A DNA stretch of 6,207 nucleotides. Origin: Oscillospiraceae bacterium. GTDB taxonomy: Bacteria > Bacillota > Clostridia > Oscillospirales > Ruminococcaceae. A program made the position numbers and the translations under genes. The stretch lies in NCBI GenBank assembly GCA_019413245.1, contig DXNX01000148.1, positions 1 to 6,207 of the forward strand. The letters run 5' to 3'. Shown here in pieces: positions 1-5,969 of this stretch (the first letter of the stretch is position 1; the number at the start of each line of letters is the position of its first letter). A model generated the notes under the pieces. It did not search any database. It was not told where the DNA came from and saw nothing but the letters and a program-made list of their open reading frames with translations.

Positions 1-477
1 GCCCCGGCCGCACCCCAGAACGAGTACGACAAGACCCTGGCACGGCTGCGTGAGCTGAACGACGCCATCCCCGATGAGGAGATGAGTGACCGCATTGCCC
101 GGCTGGAGGCCGTGACCGCCAAAATCTTTGCCCAGGCGGAATCCGACCCTGAAAAACTGCCCCAGATGCGCAAATTCCTGGACTACTACCTGCCCACTTC
201 CATCAAGCTGCTGGAAGCCTATGCGGAGATGGACGCCCAGGGCATCGAGGGTGAGAATATCTCGGAATCCAAGCGCCGCATCGAGCAGACCATGGGCACC
301 CTGGTCACCGCTTTTGAAAACCAGCTGGACAAGCTGTTCCAGTCGGATGCGCTGGACCTTTCGGCGGACATCGATGTGATGGAAAAGATGCTCCAGGCCG
401 ACGGCCTGGCCGGGGACAATGACCCCTTTGACCTGAAAACGCCCAGAGCTCCCGAAGCCCCCGACCTGCATCTGTAA
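1..477 (+). CDS. xpaC: XpaC-family protein (5-bromo-4-chloroindolyl phosphate hydrolysis family), C-terminal part
   Basis: The frame is open from the first base, so this is the 3' part of a longer gene; 158 residues are visible before the TAA at 475-477. The ATG at 82 is internal: the codons before it continue the same helical, charged protein (for example NEYDKTLARLRELNDAI) and no Shine-Dalgarno sequence precedes it. The visible part is predicted all-helical, with the family's typical C-terminal pattern: a leucine/arginine helix, FLDYYLPTSIKLLEAYAEMD around residues 58-77, then an IEQTMGTLVTAFENQLDKLF helix. I recognise this as the conserved end of XpaC-like proteins. The family name comes from a Bacillus phenotype, hydrolysis of an indolyl phosphate dye; the true biochemical role is unknown and no catalytic motif is visible. 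In Firmicutes such genes often sit next to telA (toxic-anion resistance). Here a terminator follows directly, so any telA partner would have to lie upstream, outside the window. Family call fairly sure; function unknown. Confidence 0.8.
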   Translation, partial: APAAPQNEYDKTLARLRELNDAIPDEEMSDRIARLEAVTAKIFAQAESDPEKLPQMRKFLDYYLPTSIKLLEAYAEMDAQGIEGENISESKRRIEQTMGTLVTAFENQLDKLFQSDALDLSADIDVMEKMLQADGLAGDNDPFDLKTPRAPEAPDLHL

Positions 478-498
478 GTGCTGCAACATAAAGCAAAA

Positions 499-534
499 CC
501 CCGCCCCGGAAACTTCCGGGACGGGGCATTTTTT
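499..534. terminator. Bidirectional intrinsic terminator between converging xpaC and fprA
   Basis: The stem is 499-511 pairing with 514-526: CCCCG with CGGGG outside, one C/A mismatch, then a CCCGGA/TCCGGG stem with a loop of about four bases. On the plus strand it is followed by CATTTTTT (527-534). On the minus strand the same stem is followed by TTTTGCTT (complement of 491-498). It sits 21 bp after the xpaC stop and 35 bp after the end of the converging flavoprotein gene, so it can end both transcripts. Confidence 0.88.
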
Positions 535-561
535 ATCTTATGATGCGGCGCAGGGGAAAAC

Positions 562-1773
562 TCAGGCCTTCACGGTCTGGGCCACGGCGTCGGCCAGAGC
601 GGCCACGTCGCCATCCTGGGCAGCGCTCAGGGCGCCGCGCACGGTCAGCTTGGTTTCCAGCACGGTGCAGTTCTTCAGGCCTTCCAGCTTGGCGCTCATC
701 AGGCGGGCGGACATGGGAGCCCAGCTGCCGTTCTCGATGAGGGCGAAGGTGCGGTTCTGCAGACCCAGGGCCTGCAGGTCATCCAGCAGAGCGGCCACCG
801 GGGGATACAGACCGCCGTTGTAGGTGGGGCTGGCCAGCACGATGGTGGAAGCGCGCCAGCACTCGGCCACGGCCTCGCTCACATCGGCCACGGACAGGTC
901 CAACACCTTCACGTTGGCCACGCCGCGGGCGCCCACCTGGGCGGCCACGGCCTCGGCAGCGGAAGCGGTGTTGCCGTACAGGCTGCCGTACAGCACCACA
1001 ACGGCCTTCTCCTCGGCTTCCCAGCGGCTCCACAGGTCATACTTGCCCAGGAACCAGGCCAGGTCCTTGCGCCAGATGGGACCATGCAGCGGGGCGATGG
1101 TCTGGATGGGCAGGGCGCCGGCCTTCTTCAGCACGTTCTGCACCTGCACGCCGTACTTGCCCACGATGTTGGCATAGTAGCGGCGGGCGTCATCCAGAAA
1201 GTCACGCTCGAAGTTCACTTCATCGGCAAACAGGCTGCCGCCCAGAGCACCGAAGGTGCCGAAAGCGTCGGCGCTGAACAGGGTGCCGGTGGCGGTGTCG
1301 AAAGCCATCATGACTTCCGGCCAGTGGACCATGGGAGCCATGACAAAGCTCAGGCTGTGCTTGCCCAGCTCCAGGGTGTCGCCTTCCTTGACCAGCAGGG
1401 CGCTGTCAATGGCGGCGGTGTCACCGGGGAAGAACGCCTTCAGCATGGGCACAGTCTTGGCGTTGCAGACGATCTGGGCGCCGGGCCAGCGCAGCAGCAC
1501 GGCCTCGATCATGGCGGCGTGGTCGGGCTCCATGTGATCCACCACCAGATAGTCCAGACCGCGGCCGTTCAGCGCGGCGGCCACATTCTCCAGGAACTGG
1601 GCGCCCACCGAAGCGTCGGCGGTGTCCATCAGCGCGGTCTTCTCGTCCAGAATGACATAGGAGTTGTAGGAAACACCGCGGGGAATGGGGAACAGGTTTT
1701 CAAATTTGGCCAGACGGCGGTCGCTGGCGCCCACATAAAGGATGTCCGGGGCAATGGTCTGAATGTTATGCAT
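562..1773 (-). CDS. fprA: Flavodiiron protein (FprA-family A-type flavoprotein)
   Basis: This 403-residue cytoplasmic enzyme has the classic two-domain flavodiiron layout and length. Residues about 1-250 are a metallo-beta-lactamase-like domain that carries the di-iron site. The expected ligands are visible: H80, E82 and D84 in HMEPDH (H85 follows), H150 in APMVHWPE, D169 in FSADAFGTFG and H230 in APLHGP. Residues about 256-403 are a flavodoxin-like FMN domain: phosphate loop YGSLYGNTASAA at 262-273, then SPTYNGG at 315-321 and NGSWAP at 348-353. The family reduces O2 to water, or NO to N2O, with electrons usually delivered by rubredoxin; which substrate dominates here cannot be told. There is no fused rubredoxin or flavin reductase domain, so the donor must be encoded elsewhere. 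The start is supported by GGGAGG nine bases upstream (1783-1790). The gene has its own promoter and shares its terminator region with xpaC. In an anaerobe its role is most likely oxygen detoxification. Confidence 0.95.
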   Translation of the reverse strand: MHNIQTIAPDILYVGASDRRLAKFENLFPIPRGVSYNSYVILDEKTALMDTADASVGAQFLENVAAALNGRGLDYLVVDHMEPDHAAMIEAVLLRWPGAQIVCNAKTVPMLKAFFPGDTAAIDSALLVKEGDTLELGKHSLSFVMAPMVHWPEVMMAFDTATGTLFSADAFGTFGALGGSLFADEVNFERDFLDDARRYYANIVGKYGVQVQNVLKKAGALPIQTIAPLHGPIWRKDLAWFLGKYDLWSRWEAEEKAVVVLYGSLYGNTASAAEAVAAQVGARGVANVKVLDLSVADVSEAVAECWRASTIVLASPTYNGGLYPPVAALLDDLQALGLQNRTFALIENGSWAPMSARLMSAKLEGLKNCTVLETKLTVRGALSAAQDGDVAALADAVAQTVKA

Positions 1774-1838
1774 GATCTATAACCTCCCTGAAATTGTTTG
1801 AACTTCAGCATGTTGACTGGATTTGGGCTCTACCCCTC

Positions 1839-1847
1839 ATTGTAGCA
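1839..1847 (-). promoter_or_regulatory. Extended -10 promoter for fprA
   Basis: Read on the minus strand, 1847-1839 is TGCTACAAT, an extended -10 (TGn plus TACAAT, 5/6 to consensus). At the proper distance upstream there is only AT-rich sequence (around 1862-1867, TATTTT), not a good -35. The predicted start near 1832 gives a leader of about 58 nt. It lies downstream of the PAP2 terminator, so fprA is probably transcribed on its own. Confidence 0.6.
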
Positions 1848-1874
1848 AAAATGCCTCATAAAAAATAGTGGCTG

Positions 1875-1908
1875 CGGCAACAAAACAGCCGGGCACTTGG
1901 CCCGGCTG
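1875..1908 (-). terminator. Intrinsic terminator of the PAP2 gene
   Basis: A perfect 9-bp stem, CAGCCGGGC (1886-1894) with GCCCGGCTG (1900-1908), has a 5-base loop. On the minus strand it is followed by TTTTGTTG. It begins seven bases after the PAP2 stop codon. On the plus strand no T-run follows, so it is directional. It separates the PAP2 transcript from fprA. Confidence 0.88.
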
Positions 1909-1914
1909 AAGAAT

Positions 1915-2595
1915 TTATACACGCTCCAGTATTTTGCGCAGACGATCGCTGTGGGGAGCATACCACCAGGCGGTCAGATGATCGGCCATGTGGTCCAGCA
2001 GCAGAGCCAGCAGGATACCACCCATGGCGTCCATGGCGGAGTGCTGTTTCAGCAGCATGGTGGAAGCCACAATGGCGGCCATCAGCAGATGGGACAGCCC
2101 GCCGCCCAACAGCTGCAGTTTCCGGCTGCCCCGGCGCACATACCGTTGCCAGGCCAGGTCCAGGGTCACGGCATTGAGCACATGAATGGACGGGAACACG
2201 TTGGTGGCGGTGTCGGTGTGGTACAACTCCCGCACTGCCCGGGCAAACACATCGGTGCCGGGCACATGGGACGGGCGCAGATACACGCCGTTGGGTACCA
2301 CGGCGCAGAACAGCAGCGCCAGGGTCATGCCCACGAACAGCGGCAGACACAGCCGCCAGAAATCCCAGCGCGTCCCTTTCAAAAGAAAGAAAAAGAGAGT
2401 GCCGGGGATCCAGGCAAACCATAAGTAATAAGGAATGATGGCGTATTTGCAGAAGGGAATCAGATCGTCCAGGGCACAATGGAGAACCAGGTCCGGGACC
2501 TGCACGGTCTTCTCCAGCAAGAAGAAAAACGCAAGATAGAATACCAGATACCCGGCCATGAAACAGACCGGATGGTTTCTGCACCAGCTGCGCAT
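1915..2595 (-). CDS. PAP2-family membrane phosphatase
   Basis: This 226-residue integral membrane protein of the PAP2 superfamily has about five or six predicted hydrophobic segments (roughly residues 11-28, 49-71, 82-100, 165-182 and 190-207). Two of the family's three active-site motifs are clear: NVFPSIHV (PSIH at 135-138, the PSGH-type motif with its histidine) and STMLLKQHSAMDAM (H185 and D189, the nucleophile histidine motif). The first motif is partial: YLRP at 105-108 keeps the RP, but the usual upstream lysine is not at the expected place. The PSIH and KQHS variants resemble the subgroup related to inositol-phosphorylceramide-synthase-like PAP2 proteins. The likely role is removing phosphate from a lipid phosphate (phosphatidate, or a polyprenyl diphosphate of the cell-wall carrier cycle); the substrate is not determined. 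The start is ATG 2593-2595 because AAAGGAG lies eight bases upstream. A longer frame to a TTG at 2673 exists, but it runs through the promoter. The neighbours give no functional hint. Confidence 0.88.
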   Translation of the reverse strand: MRSWCRNHPVCFMAGYLVFYLAFFFLLEKTVQVPDLVLHCALDDLIPFCKYAIIPYYLWFAWIPGTLFFFLLKGTRWDFWRLCLPLFVGMTLALLFCAVVPNGVYLRPSHVPGTDVFARAVRELYHTDTATNVFPSIHVLNAVTLDLAWQRYVRRGSRKLQLLGGGLSHLLMAAIVASTMLLKQHSAMDAMGGILLALLLDHMADHLTAWWYAPHSDRLRKILERV

Positions 2596-2603
2596 AAGAA
2601 AGG

Positions 2604-2610
2604 CTCCTTT
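2604..2610 (-). promoter_or_regulatory. Ribosome binding site that fixes the PAP2 start
   Basis: On the minus strand this reads AAAGGAG, eight bases before the ATG at 2593-2595. None of the in-frame ATG or TTG codons further upstream (to 2673) has a comparable site, so this decides the 226-residue product over a 252-residue one. Confidence 0.85.
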
Positions 2611-2616
2611 TGTTCG

Positions 2617-2635
2617 CATCGGGAACATCCCGATG
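2617..2635 (-). repeat. 8-bp perfect inverted repeat in the PAP2 leader
   Basis: CATCGGGA (2617-2624) and TCCCGATG (2628-2635) are perfect inverted copies separated by three bases. The element begins about 3 nt after the predicted transcription start and ends 6 bases before the ribosome binding site. It could be an operator for a dimeric repressor, or a 5'-end hairpin that stabilises the message. No T-run follows, so it is not a terminator. Confidence 0.6.
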
Positions 2636-2644
2636 ATAGACCAC

Positions 2645-2673
2645 ATTATACTTCGCTCCGCACGGGAAAACAA
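2645..2673 (-). promoter_or_regulatory. Sigma-A-type promoter of the PAP2 gene
   Basis: On the minus strand a perfect -10 TATAAT (2645-2650) lies 17 bp from a -35-like TTGTTT (2668-2673, 3/6). The predicted start is near 2638, with a leader of about 43 nt. The TTG of the -35 is the same TTG that opens the longer reading frame, which argues against translation from there. Confidence 0.75.
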
Positions 2674-2870
2674 GCGCGAAACCAGCCAACTTTTGAAAAG
2701 GCTGTCCGGAACGTTTTTGGCAAATCTGACAACAAAAGCGTTGAAGTTACGCGGTTTTTTACAATTTGTTTCCCGGCAGAAAACACAGCCGCGGATTTTT
2801 TCCGCGCTTGTTCTATACTACGAAGGGCACAGGCATTTTTTGGCAGGCAAAAGGTGAAAAAGTTGTAAAC
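2674..2870. other. Gene-free, AT-richer intergenic stretch
   Basis: This interval of about 200 bp lies between the terminator of the anti-sigma gene and the PAP2 promoter. Small frames cross it on both strands but lack ribosome binding sites and recognisable protein character. It contains a small hairpin, CGCGGA (2790-2795), T5, TCCGCG (2801-2806), and several T-runs. I see no tRNA, riboswitch or convincing promoter pair. It could hold a small RNA, but nothing in the sequence proves that. Confidence 0.4.
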
Positions 2871-2908
2871 AAAAAGACCCCGTGCGGCCGGTAAGCCCGG
2901 GCACGGGG
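2871..2908 (-). terminator. Intrinsic terminator of the sigma/anti-sigma operon
   Basis: CCCCGTGC (2878-2885) pairs with GCACGGGG (2901-2908). Inside it an additional CCGG/CCGG stem forms next to a GG bulge. On the minus strand it is followed by TCTTTTTG. It lies 14 bp after the stop codon of the anti-sigma-like gene. Confidence 0.87.
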
Positions 2909-2922
2909 CAAAAGGCAAAGGG

Positions 2923-4263
2923 TCAGTCGGCGTCGGCCAGGTCATTCAGGTCCTGCAGGCTGATGGCAGGCACCAGATACTCACAGTAGGTATGTGCGGT
3001 GCCATCGGCGGGGCCTTCGTCGGCGGTGAAACACCAGTAGGGCAGATACCAGGCACTGTCCCGGCTTTCGGTGTAACGCAGATGCACATATGCCAGGTTT
3101 TCCAGCACGCCCGCGCCGTCCAGGCTGCCGCCGTCGGTGAGGAACAGATTCTGGGTCAGCAGGTTTTCTGCCTCTGCCCGGGTGAGTGTGGAATAAGTGC
3201 CCACGGTCTGGGTCAGGTCGGCATTGTGCCACACCACCCGGCACAGGCGGCCGGCCGCATCGGCGGCCACTTCCACGCTGTTCAGCTCCCCGGCCTCAAT
3301 ACTGCCGGTCACGGTGTCGGAATCGTCATAAAATCGTACATGCCATCCGCCGTCGGTTCCGGTGTAGGTCACGGTAACAGGCGTTTGCCCTGCCAGTGCC
3401 GCCACACCGGGCCAATCTGCCTGTACCATCCGGGCGGCCTCGTCGACCGCCTGCTGTGTGGCATCAGTCTCGGTTCCCGGCACCTGGGCGGTGACTGTGC
3501 CGGTGCTGTCCGCTGTCAGGGTCAGACCGTCCGGCCATGCTTCACAAGGGCTCACTTCCAGGGTCGGACCGGCGACGTCGGCCCAGAACTGCAGCTCGTC
3601 GCGCTCGCTTCCGCCATTCTGCCGCAGAACAGCCGCCTGTTTGCCGGCTTCTTCCTGAGTCAGACCGGTATACACGGCGCTGTCCGCCAGGGCAGTGTCC
3701 AGATCCAAAGCCTGCAGCATCGACCGCATCCGGCCGTACATGCCGCTGGTGTCAATGGCCCGGGCTGCCGCCATGCTGCGATAGACGGTCACAGTGTCCG
3801 GCAGCGTCCAGTCCGGCAGCCGGGTCCGGTCCGCCGGCAGGGGGCTTGTATTTAACGTGTACGGTCCGCTGCCGGCGTCCAGCTGGTCCGCCAAGGCGGC
3901 AGGAAAAACGGAAAGCCCTTCCCCTGCTTCATTATATAAGGAAGCCAGGCTGTCATATGCCTTGGCCTGGGCAGTGCCGGTTTCTTCGTCGGCCGTGTCG
4001 TTGCGGACAGACCCGCTGGCGGAGTCCTGCATGGCTGCCTCAGGAGCCGCCGCCGCGGCAGTGTCTGGCACGGCAGCGCCTTTCATGGCGTTCTGCCGCC
4101 ATAATACGGTGCCCACTACCAGGCAGAGGCAGGCGGCCAGCGGTACAGCCCGGAACAGAATCGGACGCCAGTTCCGCCTCGGCCGGGCGGGCAGCTCATC
4201 CGCTGCCAGGATCAGGTCATCGTCTATATCACCGATGGCCTGGAACAGATCCCGTGCGTTCAT
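2923..4263 (-). CDS. Probable membrane anti-sigma factor / envelope sensor paired with the ECF sigma factor
   Basis: This 446-residue single-pass membrane protein has a short cytoplasmic N-terminus (1-33) containing DLFQAIGDIDDDLILAADE, an acidic pattern I recognise from proteins encoded beside ECF sigma genes in gut Clostridia. An arginine stretch and one membrane helix (about 34-55) follow, then an Ala/Thr/Asp-rich linker (about 62-100) and a large extracytoplasmic domain. The last 150 residues (VRFYDDSDTV, SVEVAADAAGRLCRVVW, YLPYWCFTADEG) look like beta-rich repeats of PepSY or YycH/YycI type, a weak impression. There is no zinc anti-sigma motif (HxxxCxxC). Outer cysteines at 240, 341, 411 and 427 could form disulfides. 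The start ATG overlaps the sigma stop by four bases (ATGA), with GGGGGTG five bases before it, so the two genes are translationally coupled. By position and topology it should hold the sigma factor at the membrane until a signal arrives. This role is inferred, and neither signal nor release mechanism is visible. Confidence 0.75.
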   Translation of the reverse strand: MNARDLFQAIGDIDDDLILAADELPARPRRNWRPILFRAVPLAACLCLVVGTVLWRQNAMKGAAVPDTAAAAAPEAAMQDSASGSVRNDTADEETGTAQAKAYDSLASLYNEAGEGLSVFPAALADQLDAGSGPYTLNTSPLPADRTRLPDWTLPDTVTVYRSMAAARAIDTSGMYGRMRSMLQALDLDTALADSAVYTGLTQEEAGKQAAVLRQNGGSERDELQFWADVAGPTLEVSPCEAWPDGLTLTADSTGTVTAQVPGTETDATQQAVDEAARMVQADWPGVAALAGQTPVTVTYTGTDGGWHVRFYDDSDTVTGSIEAGELNSVEVAADAAGRLCRVVWHNADLTQTVGTYSTLTRAEAENLLTQNLFLTDGGSLDGAGVLENLAYVHLRYTESRDSAWYLPYWCFTADEGPADGTAHTYCEYLVPAISLQDLNDLADAD

Positions 4264-4820
4264 ACATTCACCCCCTGTTCGGATAGTTCTTTCTTCAGCT
4301 TGTTGCGGGTTCGGTGCAGAATCACCCGCACCCGACCCTCCGGTATGCCGTATCGTGCCGCAATATCGGCGGTGGAATCACAGTACCAGTACCGGCGGAT
4401 AAAGATGCCCCGGGCGGGTTCCGGCTGCCGGCGCAGAAAGCTGCTGATAAACCGGGCTGTTTCGGCGGCTTCTGCGGCATGTTCTACCCGGGCCGGGCTG
4501 GCCAGACAGCCCTCCAGCTCTTCCAGCACCACTTCAGCCTGGCCGCCGCCCCGCTTCTGCGCCAGGGCTTTGTCCCGGCGATCCAGGGCAAGGTTGCGGG
4601 TGATGCGCCCTAAGTACGGGGCCAGCCGGGCCGGTCGGTTCTCCGGCATGCTGTTCCAGGCGGCCATCCAGGTATCGTTTTCCACTTCCTCAGCGTCGGA
4701 GGTACTGCCCAGCAGATTGAATGCGATTTTGCGGCAGTAAGCTCCGAACTTGGCGGCGGTCTCGGTCAAGGCCTGTTCGTCCCGTGCCCAGTATAAGGCG
4801 ACAATGGCGGAATCCTCCAT
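4260..4820 (-). CDS. ECF-type RNA polymerase sigma factor
   Basis: This 186-residue sigma-70-family protein has only the two domains typical of ECF factors. Region 2 is at about 20-92, with SDAEEVENDTWMAAWNSMP (41-59) as the core-binding and -10-recognition helices and LAPYLGRITRNLALDRRDKA (66-85) after it. Region 4 is at about 122-180, with a helix-turn-helix around 149-172 (STADIAARYGIPEGRVRVIL) that should read the -35. The NRP...YLGRITRNLALDR...KRGGG signature is characteristic of a group abundant in gut Clostridia and normally paired with a membrane partner, as here. The start is ATG 4818-4820, preceded by GGAGGTG (4826-4832). The frame stays open upstream to 5030 but would run through two promoter candidates and the corA terminator, so the longer form is rejected. 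It directs RNA polymerase to a regulon not visible here, probably including its own promoter. Confidence 0.92.
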   Translation of the reverse strand: MEDSAIVALYWARDEQALTETAAKFGAYCRKIAFNLLGSTSDAEEVENDTWMAAWNSMPENRPARLAPYLGRITRNLALDRRDKALAQKRGGGQAEVVLEELEGCLASPARVEHAAEAAETARFISSFLRRQPEPARGIFIRRYWYCDSTADIAARYGIPEGRVRVILHRTRNKLKKELSEQGVNV

Positions 4821-4851
4821 GCCGTCACCTCCATTCACTTCTCTTCCTGTT

Positions 4852-4883
4852 TTATAACACGGCATTCGGCTCGCCATGTTACA
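4852..4883 (-). promoter_or_regulatory. Candidate ECF-type autoregulatory promoter
   Basis: On the minus strand, TGTAAC (4878-4883) lies 16 bp from CGTGTTATAA (4852-4861). An AAC-containing -35 and a CGT-starting -10 at 16-17 bp is the usual ECF promoter layout. The predicted start is about 25 bp before the sigma start codon, leaving room for the GGAGGTG site. ECF sigma genes often activate themselves, which makes this plausible, but a single site is weak evidence. Confidence 0.5.
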
Positions 4884-4887
4884 CCTT

Positions 4888-4904
4888 CTATATAAAGAAT
4901 ATAG
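4888..4904 (-). repeat. Inverted repeat upstream of the candidate ECF promoter
   Basis: CTATAT (4888-4893) and ATATAG (4899-4904) are inverted copies separated by five bases. The element lies four bases upstream of the candidate ECF -35 and covers the -10 of the sigma-A-like promoter. Being AT-only, it could be chance or simply the -10 region, but an operator is possible. Confidence 0.35.
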
Positions 4905-4926
4905 CTGACCGGCCGTTCGGCTGCAA
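4898..4926 (-). promoter_or_regulatory. Candidate sigma-A promoter of the sigma/anti-sigma operon
   Basis: On the minus strand, TTGCAG (4921-4926) lies 17 bp from TATATT (4898-4903, 5/6 to consensus). It sits two bases beyond the T-run of the corA terminator and upstream of the ECF-type site, and could give basal expression of the operon. Confidence 0.5.
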
Positions 4927-4928
4927 GA

Positions 4929-4960
4929 ACCAAAAAACAGCGGCGCCGAAACGCCGCTGT
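4929..4960 (-). terminator. Intrinsic terminator of corA
   Basis: A perfect 9-bp stem, ACAGCGGCG (4937-4945) with CGCCGCTGT (4952-4960), has a six-base loop and on the minus strand is followed by TTTTTTGG. It starts three bases after the corA stop codon. Confidence 0.9.
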
Positions 4961-4963
4961 GTG

Positions 4964-5905
4964 TTACAGCATATGCTTTTTGTGCAGGAACCAGGCCGCC
5001 CCGGCGCAGATGGCCAGGATGAAGGCACATACCACCCCGAATCCCCAGGGGGCATCGGCAAAAGGCATGCCGTCCAGGTTGACGTTCATGCCGTACAGGC
5101 CGGATACCACGGTGGGCACAGCCATGATAAGGGTGACCGAAGTCAGGTACTTCATGGCGTTGTTCAAGCGGTTGTCCAACACGGCGCTGAACAGTTCCCG
5201 GGTACCTTTGATATCGTCGCGGTAGATGGTAGTCATCTCAATGGCCTGGCGCATCTCCACGATGACGTCATCCAGCAGTTCCATGTCGTCGGGATACTGC
5301 TCCAGCCGCTTGTACCGGGTCAGCCGGTCCAGCACTGTGCTGTTGGCACGCAGACTGGTGGCAAAGTAGACCAGGGTGGATTCCAGCGCGTGCAGTTCGA
5401 TGAGGTCGCTGTCTCGCATGGTCCCGGACAGGTTCTTTTCGATCTCCTGCCGGCGGCGGTCGATGAGGCGCAGTTCCTGCTGGTACATCATGGCGGCCCG
5501 GTTCATGATCTGATAGACAAAGCGCATCTTCTTCCGGGTGCTGAATTCCCGTATCCGGCAGGCGGCAAAGTCCTGCAATACCTGAGAGTCCACCGCACAG
5601 ACCGTGGTGATGGTCTGCTGGGTGAGCAGGATGCCCAGTGGGATGGTGGTGTATACCCCCACACCCTTGTCAGGCACCTGAACGGGTACGTCTACGATGA
5701 TCACGGTATAACCGTCCTCCAGAGAAACACGGGCGGATTCTTCGGGGTCCAGGGCGGCCTGCAAGTCCGCAGGCTCAATATCCAGCGTGGCGGCGACCTG
5801 CCGGATTTCCTCCGGGGAAGGGGCGGTCAGACTGATCCAAGTGCCATCTGCGATTTCTCCGGTACGCGCCAGGCGCTTGTCCACAGTCTGATAGATCTTC
5901 ATCAT
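4964..5905 (-). CDS. corA: CorA-family magnesium/divalent metal ion transporter
   Basis: This 313-residue inner-membrane channel has the usual CorA length. It has a large cytoplasmic N-terminal domain (about 1-250), mixed alpha/beta at first and then long charged helices (about 120-245, including RFVYQIMNRAAMMYQQELRLIDRR) that form the funnel in the pentamer. Two C-terminal membrane helices follow at about 254-270 and 287-307. The signature GMN follows the first as YGMNV (271-275) and is the pore-mouth selectivity motif. The loop NVNLDGMPFADAP is acidic, and the protein ends with basic KKHML. CorA proteins mostly carry Mg2+ and some members carry Co2+, Ni2+ or Zn2+; the substrate here is not proven. 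Two adjacent ATG codons (5903-5905 and 5900-5902) are possible starts behind a weak GGTGG, which fits either. The gene is alone in its transcription unit. Its leader is too short for a Mg2+-sensing riboswitch. Confidence 0.94.
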   Translation of the reverse strand: MMKIYQTVDKRLARTGEIADGTWISLTAPSPEEIRQVAATLDIEPADLQAALDPEESARVSLEDGYTVIIVDVPVQVPDKGVGVYTTIPLGILLTQQTITTVCAVDSQVLQDFAACRIREFSTRKKMRFVYQIMNRAAMMYQQELRLIDRRRQEIEKNLSGTMRDSDLIELHALESTLVYFATSLRANSTVLDRLTRYKRLEQYPDDMELLDDVIVEMRQAIEMTTIYRDDIKGTRELFSAVLDNRLNNAMKYLTSVTLIMAVPTVVSGLYGMNVNLDGMPFADAPWGFGVVCAFILAICAGAAWFLHKKHML

Positions 5906-5940
5906 AGTTCGCCACCACCGTTATTTCATCATACTATATT

Positions 5941-5969
5941 AGTATAAGGCGTGGCACACAAAAGCGCAA
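5941..5969 (-). promoter_or_regulatory. Sigma-A-type promoter of corA
   Basis: On the minus strand, TTGCGC (5964-5969) lies 17 bp from TATACT (5941-5946, 5/6). The predicted start near 5934 gives a leader of about 29 nt. A second -10-like TATAGT follows just downstream (5933-5938). Confidence 0.6.

Noticed and set aside
82..84. ATG at 82 as the start of the xpaC-like gene
   Set aside because: The frame is open to the first base with continuous family-like helical sequence and no Shine-Dalgarno, so the true start is outside the window.
1084..1782. Long plus-strand frame antisense to fprA
   Set aside because: Its His/Gly/Gln-rich composition is typical of the antisense of a GC-rich gene, and no ribosome binding site or domain is seen. 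The same applies to 2992-3855, 3537-4286 and 4721-5947.
1856..2689. 277-residue minus-strand frame overlapping the PAP2 gene
   Set aside because: It is an out-of-frame shadow with an Arg/Pro/Gly/Ser-rich composition and it crosses the terminator. The PAP2 motifs are in the other frame.
2741..2765. Plus-strand promoter TTGAAG ... TACAAT in the spacer
   Set aside because: The spacer is only 13 bp, too short for a sigma-A promoter, and no gene follows.
2479..2868. Plus-strand frames crossing the PAP2 start and the spacer (also 2558-2857)
   Set aside because: They lie over the PAP2 N-terminus and its promoter, without a ribosome binding site or family resemblance.
4821..5030. N-terminal extension of the sigma factor, up to 70 extra residues
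   Set aside because: It runs through two promoter candidates, the corA terminator and the end of corA, and lacks sigma-like sequence. The ATG at 4818-4820 has GGAGGTG right before it.
5906..5940. Mg2+-sensing (M-box type) riboswitch before corA
   Set aside because: The predicted leader is about 29 nt, far too short for such an RNA, and no fitting structure lies upstream in the transcribed direction.
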